64,000 nt of DNA from contig NW_027043820.1 in NCBI RefSeq assembly GCF_037102585.1, forward strand, positions 1,770,501-1,834,500, in the 5' to 3' direction. This DNA is from Saccharomycopsis crataegensis. Taxonomy: Eukaryota; Ascomycota; Saccharomycetes; Ascoideales; Saccharomycopsidaceae. The notes under the pieces are model-generated. The model saw nothing but the letters and a program-made list of their open reading frames with translations. It was not told the DNA's origin and did not search any database. A program made the translations under genes and the position numbers. This document shows positions 22,031-31,219 of the stretch, piece after piece. Numbering within the stretch: the stretch's first letter is position 1; the number at the start of each line of letters is the position of its first letter.

Positions 22031-22912
22031 CTAAACCTTGGTTTCTCCACATTCTCCTCTATCTTCATATCTCATCAAAGACACTCCGACTTCATCATCT
22101 TCAACAGTGCTATTTTCTTTTGCCAAAACCCTCTTAATTTTCTTATATACCAAGTAAGCAGTGGTCAATGGAATGGCGTATGAAGCAAAAATAATTATCA
22201 AATCAACGATACTAGGGGGCTCACTCATATGTTCTTTCAAGTTCTCAATCTGACTACCGGCATAAACCATCATCAAATATCTCGGCGATGTCAATATCAC
22301 CGAAAACAAGAAACTGTAAACATCAAGTTTGGGGATGGTAGCAAACATAGCATTAGCAATTGAATAAGGTCTAGGAAATAATTGCAAAAGGCATAATAAT
22401 AGGAACTTGTGTTTATCCTCTGCTAGAACTGTGGAAAATGCCGAGAACAACCTAGATGATTCACGCCATTTTTCGGCCCTTCTTGACAATAAGCATCTCC
22501 AGGACAAGAATGATATAATAGAGCCTATGACAGTTCCTGAGGTGACAATAAGCCAACTTTTGAGCGTCATTCCATAAAGCAAGCCTGTGATAACACAATA
22601 TCCATAAACTCCAAACATTGGTGGAAATGCCGCTATAACAATCAACACTAGTAATATCAATCCTCCGTATTTCTCACCACGAACCCTATTTGCAAATAAA
22701 ACAAGAAAGTCAATCACTGAATTCAAGTTCTCATCATTTTTCTCTGCTGGGATATTCCCTAGTAATAATAGGAGTCCCAAAACTGCAAGAATAATTCTGG
22801 TATGCAACAGGCGTGCTTTATACCATTGGATAAATTCTCTAATTGGTTGAATTGCTTTCTTAGATCTCTGTAGGATGTTATTTTTCAAATTGGCTAAGCT
22901 TGATCTCTCCAT
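22031..22912 (-). CDS. TVP38: Tvp38/TMEM64 (DedA-type) membrane protein, copy 1
   Basis: A 293-residue protein of the VTT/DedA superfamily. A basic N-terminus is followed by a membrane helix (about 38-55), then the core: KYGGLILLVLIVIAAFPP, the re-entrant GVYGYCVITGLLYGMTLKSW segment, G-rich SGTVIGSIISFL, and the conserved RPYSIANAMFATIP motif near 185-198. Two further hydrophobic segments precede an acidic tail. Tvp38 is a Golgi protein; VTT relatives include phospholipid scramblases, but the activity here is unproven. It lies in tandem with a second copy (23320-24192) from which it has clearly diverged, so the duplication is not recent. Confidence 0.82.
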   Translation of the reverse strand: MERSSLANLKNNILQRSKKAIQPIREFIQWYKARLLHTRIILAVLGLLLLLGNIPAEKNDENLNSVIDFLVLFANRVRGEKYGGLILLVLIVIAAFPPMFGVYGYCVITGLLYGMTLKSWLIVTSGTVIGSIISFLSWRCLLSRRAEKWRESSRLFSAFSTVLAEDKHKFLLLCLLQLFPRPYSIANAMFATIPKLDVYSFLFSVILTSPRYLMMVYAGSQIENLKEHMSEPPSIVDLIIIFASYAIPLTTAYLVYKKIKRVLAKENSTVEDDEVGVSLMRYEDRGECGETKV

Positions 22913-23319
22913 TTTCGCAGCGACTTATGAAATTCTCAACGATTTGGATGGACAACATTAAGTTTATAACTTATGTTATTTCCTAGAAAAAAAAAGGCTA
23001 CATAAGACTCATCGCGCCAGCATACATGTCCTTATTTTCATGGCTGATTAATATCTCGGAGGAGGAGGAGGAGGGAATCATAAATTTGCATACAAAACAG
23101 ATGATGATAATATAAATATCAATTGTAATTATTTAATTAGTCCTCTCAAATAAGATTAATCTTCTGATGATAGAGCATCCAAAGAAAATGAAAAGGAAAA
23201 AACAAAAAAATATTCTATAAACAGCCGACTGGGCCGAGGAAACGATTTGGTGGCTAAACACATCATTCTTTCAGAACCATCGAGCCATTGTCCCTACTGG
23301 CACAATAATAAAAAATAAT
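22913..23319. other. Spacer between the two TVP38-like genes
   Basis: A 407 bp promoter of copy 1 with a GGA-repeat near 23058-23074 (ggaggaggaggaggaggg). No gene seen. Confidence 0.55.
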
Positions 23320-24192
23320 CTAAACTTCAAACTCCTCATATTCACCATTTGTGTTCAAACTACTCACCAAAGGAAGACCATCTTCGTCGTCTTCATCAGA
23401 GATGTCCCCTCCAAGGGCTGCCAACTTTTCCCTAGTTTTTTTGTAGATCAACCAACTGGTAGCGAAGGCAATGGTATTGGTCAAAAAAATAATTATGAAA
23501 TCAATCAATCTAGTTTTAAAATCTTTATTTTGCCCAATATGTTCCATCTTGTAACCAACAAAAATCATTATCAAATACTTTGGTGAAGCTATTAGCCCTG
23601 AAAGGAGAAAGCTTAAAGCGTCAAGCTGGGGGATAGCAGCAAAAGCGGCATTTGTTATTGAATAAGGTCTAGGGCATAATTGTAGGAGACACAATATTAG
23701 AAACTTATCTTTGTCTTGGCCCAATACTGTTGCAAATGCTAAGAACAACTTGGAAGAATCAAGGAATTTCTGAGCCCTCTTAGATAACAAATATTTGAAT
23801 AGCAAAAATGACAACGTAGATCCAACAGCAGTCCCCGAGGCAACAATAAACCAGCCTTTAAAAGACATCCCATAAGCCATGCCTGTAATACTGCAAAGTG
23901 TTGAAAGTCCGATTATTGGAGGGAAAGAGCATACAATAATCAACCCAAATATAATGAATTCTCCATACTTGGACTCACGAATTTCTTTGGAAAGAGTAAC
24001 AAGCATAGCCATAAAGGTTTCATAGTTTGCTATTATCACAATTGCCATAATTGACACGACCATTACCATCATCATGGCAGCTATCTTGGTGGCTAGCAGC
24101 TGTCTACTATACCAATGAGTGCCATATCGGGAGGCCTTCCGTAAACCGGCTATAATATTTTCTCTCAATCTCCGTAGCCGTGACCTTTCCAT
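23320..24192 (-). CDS. Tvp38/TMEM64 (DedA-type) membrane protein, copy 2
   Basis: A 290-residue paralogue of the neighbouring gene, same strand and same domain order: basic N-terminus, membrane helix (about 35-55), KYGEFIIFGLIIVCSFPP, TGMAYGMSFKGWFIVASGTA, and RPYSITNAAFAAIP. The two proteins align end to end, with the best match in the VTT core and little in the first 70 residues and the acidic tails. Both start with MERSRL/MERSSL and end in a charged tail. Which of the two is the functional equivalent of single-copy Tvp38 elsewhere cannot be decided from the sequence. Confidence 0.82.
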   Translation of the reverse strand: MERSRLRRLRENIIAGLRKASRYGTHWYSRQLLATKIAAMMMVMVVSIMAIVIIANYETFMAMLVTLSKEIRESKYGEFIIFGLIIVCSFPPIIGLSTLCSITGMAYGMSFKGWFIVASGTAVGSTLSFLLFKYLLSKRAQKFLDSSKLFLAFATVLGQDKDKFLILCLLQLCPRPYSITNAAFAAIPQLDALSFLLSGLIASPKYLIMIFVGYKMEHIGQNKDFKTRLIDFIIIFLTNTIAFATSWLIYKKTREKLAALGGDISDEDDEDGLPLVSSLNTNGEYEEFEV

Positions 24193-24671
24193 TGTTAACT
24201 CTTATTATTGATCCGGTAGTATTTTCAAGGTCTTGTAGCTAGAAATCTTGCTTTCATTAGTGATCTGTAATTTTCTCTTTTGATCACATAAAAAGATGTG
24301 CGGGACATCTTATCATGTCTTATATATGGAAATCTGAACCAATAATTTTGGTACTGCAAACGGTGACTGTCAGTTGTACATTCCATTTGGTTCATTGTAT
24401 GAATTATGAATTCCATTTGTGACATCAGATAGTGATTTTCACACGAGTTTTAAGTTTCCTTCCGTATAAGATAAAGCATTGAAATGTATAGAATAATTAC
24501 ACGCAGAACCATGGAGAATGGTTAAATATAATTTTTTGTTTTTTTTTGTATCTGTGTAAACCACATTTAGTGCTCAGAAAATCACTTTAAAAACTCATTT
24601 GAAATATTCTGTTTTCTGTTCTCATTTGATAAATTCGCCATTCCAACAATACCAAAGTATCTATCAATACC
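24193..24671. other. Divergent promoter, TVP38-like copy 2 / five-exon gene
   Basis: A 479 bp region with a T tract near 24530-24548. No coding frame of quality. Confidence 0.5.
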
Positions 24672-25768
24672 ATGTGGATCCAACTTATTATTTCCATCGT
24701 TCTTCTCACAAACAACTTGATATCAGCATCAGTCGTTGATGTGATTTCTCCTGATTATTACATCAATTCGAGTAAAAAGCAAGGAATCTTCATAAATTTT
24801 CCTGTTATTTCCCCAGAAACAGTTAGTATAAAAACTCTTTGAATGCTTATTGCCCAAAAAGAAAACAATAAATAAATAAATTTATATTTTACTGAAAATT
24901 AACCTCATTTACAGGAAAGGCGGCTTGATACATGTTTCAAAGAGTTGTTTACCAATTCTGGGTGGTTTAACTGTGTGATGGATCTAGGTGAAGACTCTTG
25001 TAATTGCATAGTATACCAACTAGCCTCCGAAGATTGTATAAAGAAATACATCAATAATCATGTATGTTTGCATCATTTTATTCTGTTTCCTCGGTAGTCA
25101 GGAATATTTTTACTTACAAAGTCTTCAGGAATTCATCCAAGTGTTCGATGAATTTACCGCCAAAGCTTGTCAATCCGAAAATATCAACATTATTTTAGAT
25201 TACGACGAGTCGGAAGATTTAACAATATTATCTCATCCGGAAACAATTGCCAAAAAACTCAAAAGCCTCGCTGCAAAACTTGGCTTCTTTGATTCCTGTG
25301 TATGTATTATAAAAATTGATTTTTTGAAAGGAATATAACTAACTTCCACCACTAGACTGAAGGTTTCAATAATTGTTACCACGATATGGAAAAGGAGATC
25401 ACAGATTGTGTTAATAACAATGAAAGTTATGCAAAATTTTGTAATTGCTATTTTTCAAAGAAATTGAAAAGCTCTTGTCAGAAATATTGTTATGACGTGA
25501 GTTGGTGACATATTTGTATAGCGCCATGTAGGAAGACATTTAACTAACTTTTTCATAGGAAACAAATGCAACAACAAAATTTGATTTTATGACTCAAAAG
25601 GTTTGCAAAGATGATTATTACCAAAGCAGAATATGGAATGGTAGGAAGGTAAATGATACTTTCGAAGAAATTGTTACGATAAGTGATATACTCATGTCTA
25701 ACGATGATAACGGTGATGATGATGTTAGAACTTTAGACTTCTTATTTGATTTATTAGGAAAAGAATAA
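24672..25768 (+). CDS. Five-exon secreted cysteine-rich protein, unrecognised
   Basis: I predict exons 24672-24821, 24915-25061, 25129-25299, 25356-25496 and 25559-25768, giving 272 residues. All four introns fall between codons (phase 0). Donors are GTTAGT, GTATGT, GTATGT and GTGAGT. Acceptors are ACAG, TCAG, CTAG and ATAG, with branch-like sequences 10-15 nt upstream (ATTAAC, TACTTAC, CTAAC, CTAAC). Exon 1 encodes a signal peptide (MWIQLIISIVLLTNNLISAS). Exons 2 and 4 each encode a cysteine module containing a C-N-C motif (DSCNCIVYQ; FCNCYFSKK) with similar flanking Cys spacing; exons 3 and 5 add three more Cys. The tail is acidic. There is no membrane helix or GPI signal, so it is probably secreted. 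Four introns in a gene this small is exceptional for a budding yeast. I know no family for it. Unspliced, every exon runs into stops, so it is easily missed. Confidence 0.72.
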
Positions 25769-25981
25769 GTATCTTGTTTGGAAAAATGATTTTTCTCTAT
25801 TTATTTCTAAATATTCTTTCATTTACCTCTTTTACAAACCTCAATATATATAATTATTCATGAACAATTGAATCAAAAGAAAAGAGAGAGGAGAAAAAAT
25901 TATGAATCTATGGATTTGAACTATTATCTAAATCATCTTCTTTTTGAAAGCAAAAAGAAATCAAATATCAAAAATACCAAA

Positions 25982-27337
25982 TCATTCAATATCCTCACTT
26001 GTAAGATTACCACGAGCTTTCTGTTCATGCTCAATAGTCTCAAATAGAGCTTTGAAGTTTCCAGCCCCAAATCCATTATGGTTATGACGCTCAATTACTT
26101 CAACAAACACAGTTGGTCTAACAACCAAAGGCTTGGTAAACAATTGCAAAAGATATCCGTTATCATCAAAATCGACAAGAATTCCTAGCTTTTGGATTTC
26201 TTCTAATGGTTGCAATATTTGCATATTTGAATGGCCTAATCTTTTTCTGAGATCATCGTAATATTTGTCCGGAACTTCAATAAATTCACAACCTCTTTGC
26301 TTCATGGCAGAAATAGCAGAGATTATATCATCAGTTAAAATGGCAATATGTTGTACTCCCGGTCCATTGTAGTAATCAATGAACTCTTCAATTTGAGATT
26401 TAAATTTCCCCTTGGCTGGCTCATTGATTGGCATCTTGACAACATCATTATTTGCAGCCATGACAATAGATTTTAAAGCAGAGTACTCTGTGCTAACATC
26501 TCGCTCATCAACTGACCAAAACCTATGGAACCCGAAAGCTTTAGCGTAAAATTCACAAGATTCATCCATTTTGTTCCACCCTTGATTTTGAACACAATGA
26601 TCAATTCTAATTAGATCAACTTTTGGAAGAGAATTAATTAAATCAGAGCTGAAAGTATTGAAAACATTGCTTTCTCCGATATCTAAATAACCAGGCAAAA
26701 ATGGTCCTATATAATCACTTCTGTTTACAAGAGTATGGGTAGTATCACCAAAAATCCCAACTTTTGCAATTCTAACTGATCCAAATTCGTCATTAATAGT
26801 TTCTGGATATTCAATAGCCTTTGCCCCATTTTCAATAGCTGTTGAAAAAATCGTGTCCACATCATCCACAGTGAAGGCCACATCTTTAGCGCCATCACCA
26901 TGTGTGACAATGAAGTTGTTGATCTCTTTAACTTGCTCATCATACTCTTTGTTTGCCTTGAATTCACTCCTTAATGGAGACACGAACTGAAAGATAGCTT
27001 TACCATTAGTGACTACATGGCAACAGATGGCTCGAGAACCAGTTTCCAAACCCTTATAGGCCAATGGCTTGAATCCTAAACAAGTGATGAAATACGCGGA
27101 AGCTTGTTTGGAATTAGAAACATACCAAGTTACATGATCGTAACCTTCATAAGAAAATTTTTCTAATTTGATATTTGGAAGCAAGTGATCCTGAATTAAA
27201 GATAAATCTTTTTCAAACTGGGTGGTGTAAACATGTTTTGGAGTAGTTAATGGCTCACAGGTAGTGTCCATGGCAGTAGTATCTATAACATGAATACCCG
27301 TCTCCCTTTCAGATTGGATCGAAGTTGAAATGGTCAT
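25982..27337 (-). CDS. HPD: 4-hydroxyphenylpyruvate dioxygenase
   Basis: A 451-residue non-haem iron dioxygenase converting 4-hydroxyphenylpyruvate to homogentisate in tyrosine catabolism. Two vicinal-oxygen-chelate domains are seen: the N-terminal one begins near residue 60 (YDHVTWYVSN), and the catalytic C-terminal one holds the three iron ligands His247 (RIDHCVQN), His330 (GVQHIAIL) and Glu413 (VFVEVIERHNHNGFGAGNF). The C-terminal GFGAGNFKALFE block is diagnostic. I start at the ATG at 27337; the frame extends four codons further upstream only from a GTG. Length is slightly above the usual 380-410 because of an N-terminal extension of about 40 residues. S. cerevisiae lacks this enzyme. It converges with the five-exon gene and diverges from the lipase gene. 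Confidence 0.93.
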   Translation of the reverse strand: MTISTSIQSERETGIHVIDTTAMDTTCEPLTTPKHVYTTQFEKDLSLIQDHLLPNIKLEKFSYEGYDHVTWYVSNSKQASAYFITCLGFKPLAYKGLETGSRAICCHVVTNGKAIFQFVSPLRSEFKANKEYDEQVKEINNFIVTHGDGAKDVAFTVDDVDTIFSTAIENGAKAIEYPETINDEFGSVRIAKVGIFGDTTHTLVNRSDYIGPFLPGYLDIGESNVFNTFSSDLINSLPKVDLIRIDHCVQNQGWNKMDESCEFYAKAFGFHRFWSVDERDVSTEYSALKSIVMAANNDVVKMPINEPAKGKFKSQIEEFIDYYNGPGVQHIAILTDDIISAISAMKQRGCEFIEVPDKYYDDLRKRLGHSNMQILQPLEEIQKLGILVDFDDNGYLLQLFTKPLVVRPTVFVEVIERHNHNGFGAGNFKALFETIEHEQKARGNLTSEDIE

Positions 27338-28721
27338 TTCTACTTTCACTATGGATCACAAATAATAGATATCTATTGACTTTTTTTTTTTTTTGTATCG
27401 TGTGTGTATGTGTGTGTTTTGTCTTTTATGACACTTTCTTTTCTGTCGATTGGATTTCCACAAGAATGAAAGGCGACAAAAAATCAAGGGGCCTACAGAT
27501 GAGCAATGTTTCTCATTTTATTTTGCTCTGTCCTTTTATTTTTATGTTCTCAACATACACAAAATTATTTTGGCTTTGTGGCACATTTCCGTCTATGCGT
27601 GTCGGTTGCAGAATTACTATATATGAAAATAGATCTCAGCTAACAAGCATCAAACTGAATCATAATTAGACGAAAAGCTACCAGGTCTAAGAAGCTGTTG
27701 CGCTTTGAGCATAATACTACTTATCATTGGGGCTCCATATTGTGATAATATCCAACACTGCTTGAATTGATGGGGCATCTTACAGTTGTTGTCGTTTACT
27801 TCTGGTATCCTGCATGGTGACATTATAGGGCAATATTTATTACCTTTAATTGATATGGATTATTCTAATCATGTCCTTAACCATGTAACACTCAAAACGG
27901 TGACAAAAAATAGATGATTATCATGGTACTCAAATCCGAGTTTTGATACATATAGTGGTTCAAGGATAGTAACAATATTCTCTATAGAAGGATACTCAAT
28001 TTATTTGACCAATTATGAAGATCTCTTGAAAAAAAAGTAACGAAAAGAAAAAAAAAAGGATCATTTTCTTCTTTCTTCTTTCTCTTTACTTTTTGTCTTC
28101 GTCTTCGTCTTCGTCTTTCTCTTTTCTTTTACTTTTGATCTTCTTTACTTTTTCTCGTTTACTTTTTCTTCTCATTGCAACCTACTCTTTCTCGCTCTTA
28201 GCAACACTTCTATTAATGTGATTGAAATTAGTATTATATTACCAATATAGGTAATATCATAAAAATGAATCTAGAAGTAACTGATTAAAGGGAATGGCTC
28301 AAGGTTTAGCCAATAATCGATGTCATTGCTGATAATCCAAGAGGAAAGATGACTGACTCCTCATTTTCGCCGCACATGACTGCGCCAGTAACAAAAATTA
28401 TGATGTAAACAAGCAATATCGGCCATCAATTCAAACACCATATTTCGATTCTTCATTTCTTTTACCTTTGAGAGAAAAAAAAATTCTAGGAGTCCCTATA
28501 ACTGTTAGGCTTTCCGCAATTAAATTTTTTAATTCATTTTTGCTTTCTTTCTTGATTTACGTTTCTTGTTGGACCCACGCTTCTGGTATCATCGCATCCA
28601 TCGAACCTTTTTCTTTTCTTGTTTTATTGCAGTTGGGGAAGAAGAACAAGAAGCCTCGAATCAACCACAGCTTCCCACCAAACGTAATATATATATATAT
28701 ATATATATTGAGCCCCAAAAA
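27338..28721. other. Divergent promoter, HPD / lipase
   Basis: A 1.4 kb region with a pyrimidine tract at about 28058-28180 that includes CTTCGT repeats (about 28098-28116) and an AT dinucleotide run at 28687-28708, which ends 13 bp before the lipase ATG. The lipase frame is open upstream to 28566 but without an earlier ATG. No other gene seen. Confidence 0.55.
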
Positions 28722-30992
28722 ATGCCTACAAATGATTTGCCCATAACAATCACCCAGAAGCTCATGCGGCTTCACAATACAAATCATCACGTATCAATAA
28801 TCAACACATCCACTACCGTATCTAAAGCGCATGATCAAGAGAGAGGATTGTTGGGGAACGTAGGGCTTGCTCTCAACTTTGGGTTGCGGTTGGCTTCTAA
28901 TGTGTTGAGGATATTGCCGATTGCCAAGCAGTTTTTGGGACCACCTACAGAATCAGAAGCCATTATTGACGCGTTGATTGCTCAACAGAAGATTGCTACC
29001 TCGTACGAAGAGTGGAAAGAGATTTCGTTAAAGTTGGACGAGTTGTTGGGAAATGAAGAATGGAAACAAAACCCAGTGTCAGATCTTTATGATTATGAAT
29101 TGATAAGTCTAAGGCTTAATCAAATCAGACATACCAGGGCAACAAAAGACTACAAGAAACTACTATATCTAATACGAACAACTTGGAATAGAAATATTGG
29201 CAACATTGGGAATGTCAATAATTATAGACATAGTTATGTGGGAACCAAAAAGTTGATCGAAGAATATCTACACGAATGTGAAGTCTCACTTAAATGCCTC
29301 TTGGAAGATAACACTGGTCTTGATAACCGATATATTTTGGGAATGTTAATCCAAACCAGAAAAGCCATTGGCAGAACCGCTCTTGTTTTAAGTGGCGGCG
29401 GATGTTATGGATTAATTCATATTGGTGTGATTGCGACGTTGTTAGAACAAGATTTATTACCCAAGATTATTTCAGGAAGCTCTGCTGGGGCCATTGTGGC
29501 GAGTATTCTCCTGGTTCATAACTCTCTGGAAATCAGCAGCTTATTAGCGGATGTACTACGGCAGGAGTTTATTATTTTCACTGAACCCCAGAAGCCTGGA
29601 GAAGAAAACTCAAAACTATCACTTTTTGCTAATCCATTAAGGTTTCTCAGGACTGGAAATTGGTTTAACAATGCTTACTTGATCGAAACAATGAAAAACT
29701 TTTTGGGTGATTTGACTTTTCGTGAAGCTTATAATAGGACTGGAAGGATTCTTAATGTGACAGTATCTCCCGCAAGCTTCCATGAACAGCCAAGCCTCTT
29801 GAATTATATAACTTCTCCAAATGTCTTGATTTGGTCGGCCGTTTGTGCTTCTTGTGCCCTACCAGGGGTGTTTCCTTCCACAATTATTTATGAAAAGGAC
29901 CCAGTCTATGGAACTATTAGAGAGTGGAATCATATATCGGTCCGTTTTGTTGATGGGTCAGTGGATAATGACTTGCCTATCACTCGACTATCGGAAATGT
30001 TCAATGTTGATCATATTATCGCCTGCCAAGTGAACCCCCACGTTACTCCATTCTTGAAACTTTCATTGGCGTGCACTGGAGGAGAGATTGAGCTTGAATT
30101 GAGTGCTAAGATCAAAAGCTACTTCAATAGTGTTTATAATTATTTCACGTCAGAGTTTATTCATTATCTTGAAATTAGTCAGGAAGTCGGTGTTGCTAGA
30201 AATTTGTCGAAGAAGTTGACATCAGTTTTAACCCAAAGATACTCTGGCGATATTACAATCCTACCCGATTTAAGAATCACCGAGTTGAACAAATTATTGA
30301 GTAATCCTACTCCAGAATATATATTGGATGCCGCAGTCAGAGGGGCTCGCTCCACTTGGCAAAAGATTGGAATCATTAACAACCATTGTGGTGTGGAATT
30401 TATTCTTGATAGAGCGATCTTGGAGCTTAGATCAAAATTAATATCTAACAGTGATGGAAAATCAGGAGTTCCATTAGCATTCGTTAATTCACCAATAAAT
30501 TCTGATAATTACTCGGAGGAAGAGTTTAATATGAAAGACAATTCACCTTTGATAAGTGATAGATTGAGCCCTGCTGCTAGAATCAATTATAAACTTAGGA
30601 GAAGACAAAGATCAGAAAGTTACTCTAACGTGTTTGGTGAGTTAGGTTATGGCTCTCGTGAAAAAATAAAATCGTTACAATCGCATAATCTTAGACGTCA
30701 AAGCTCAATATCGGCTTTGAGACGTCGAGATTCTAGTGAAAGTTTTTCTGGGTCCAGCAACGTTGACAATGATAATCAAAGTACTGCATTTTTGAAATAT
30801 TATGCTGATGATACATCAGTTGCTAGTGACATTAACAAGCAAGCTGATAATGCCAAGAAAAATCCAAGTTTCGGTCCAATAGACTGGGACTTGAGTAATC
30901 CTAGCTCTCCTTTAGCTAAATCAACCAAGAATATATTTGAGAGTTCCTTCAAGTCAGTTAGGCCTCAAATAAACAGAAAAGTTTATATTTGA
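28722..30992 (+). CDS. Patatin-type triacylglycerol lipase (Tgl3/4/5 family)
   Basis: A 756-residue lipid-droplet lipase of the Tgl3/Tgl4/Tgl5 group. The N-terminal DUF3336-like region (about 70-200) contains SYEEWKEISLKLDELLGNEEW and KLLYLIRTTWNRNIGN. The patatin domain follows: the oxyanion GGGCYGLIH near residue 225, the nucleophile elbow G252-S-S254-A-G256 (catalytic Ser254 predicted) and the dyad Asp in FVDGSVDND. The C-terminal 200 residues are Ser/Arg-rich with RRRQRS and RRQSS, likely regulatory. The match of the region before the elbow is best to Tgl3, but length (642 aa in S. cerevisiae Tgl3, 749 in Tgl5) and the tail leave the subtype open. I start at the first ATG in frame, 28722; the longer frame from 28566 has only a TTG. 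Confidence 0.87.
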   Translation: MPTNDLPITITQKLMRLHNTNHHVSIINTSTTVSKAHDQERGLLGNVGLALNFGLRLASNVLRILPIAKQFLGPPTESEAIIDALIAQQKIATSYEEWKEISLKLDELLGNEEWKQNPVSDLYDYELISLRLNQIRHTRATKDYKKLLYLIRTTWNRNIGNIGNVNNYRHSYVGTKKLIEEYLHECEVSLKCLLEDNTGLDNRYILGMLIQTRKAIGRTALVLSGGGCYGLIHIGVIATLLEQDLLPKIISGSSAGAIVASILLVHNSLEISSLLADVLRQEFIIFTEPQKPGEENSKLSLFANPLRFLRTGNWFNNAYLIETMKNFLGDLTFREAYNRTGRILNVTVSPASFHEQPSLLNYITSPNVLIWSAVCASCALPGVFPSTIIYEKDPVYGTIREWNHISVRFVDGSVDNDLPITRLSEMFNVDHIIACQVNPHVTPFLKLSLACTGGEIELELSAKIKSYFNSVYNYFTSEFIHYLEISQEVGVARNLSKKLTSVLTQRYSGDITILPDLRITELNKLLSNPTPEYILDAAVRGARSTWQKIGIINNHCGVEFILDRAILELRSKLISNSDGKSGVPLAFVNSPINSDNYSEEEFNMKDNSPLISDRLSPAARINYKLRRRQRSESYSNVFGELGYGSREKIKSLQSHNLRRQSSISALRRRDSSESFSGSSNVDNDNQSTAFLKYYADDTSVASDINKQADNAKKNPSFGPIDWDLSNPSSPLAKSTKNIFESSFKSVRPQINRKVYI

Positions 30993-31219
30993 GGAGATTG
31001 ACCAACACTTCCACTGGATACCAAAAAGAGGTTATCTAAAATAAACTTACGTACGAGTAATGGCTAATGATAATATAATATGATCGATACACAAGCGAAT
31101 CTATTGATATGAATTAAACACGTAGAGAGTAGAAAAAAAAGAGAAAGGAAAAAAAAAGAGTTATAGCTAGAAATATACAGAACTAATTTAACACACCTAA
31201 TGCCCACAAACAGAGAAAT

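Noticed and set aside
27338-27349. Four-codon upstream extension of HPD
   Set aside because: It begins with GTG; the ATG at 27337 is the first usable start in a eukaryote.
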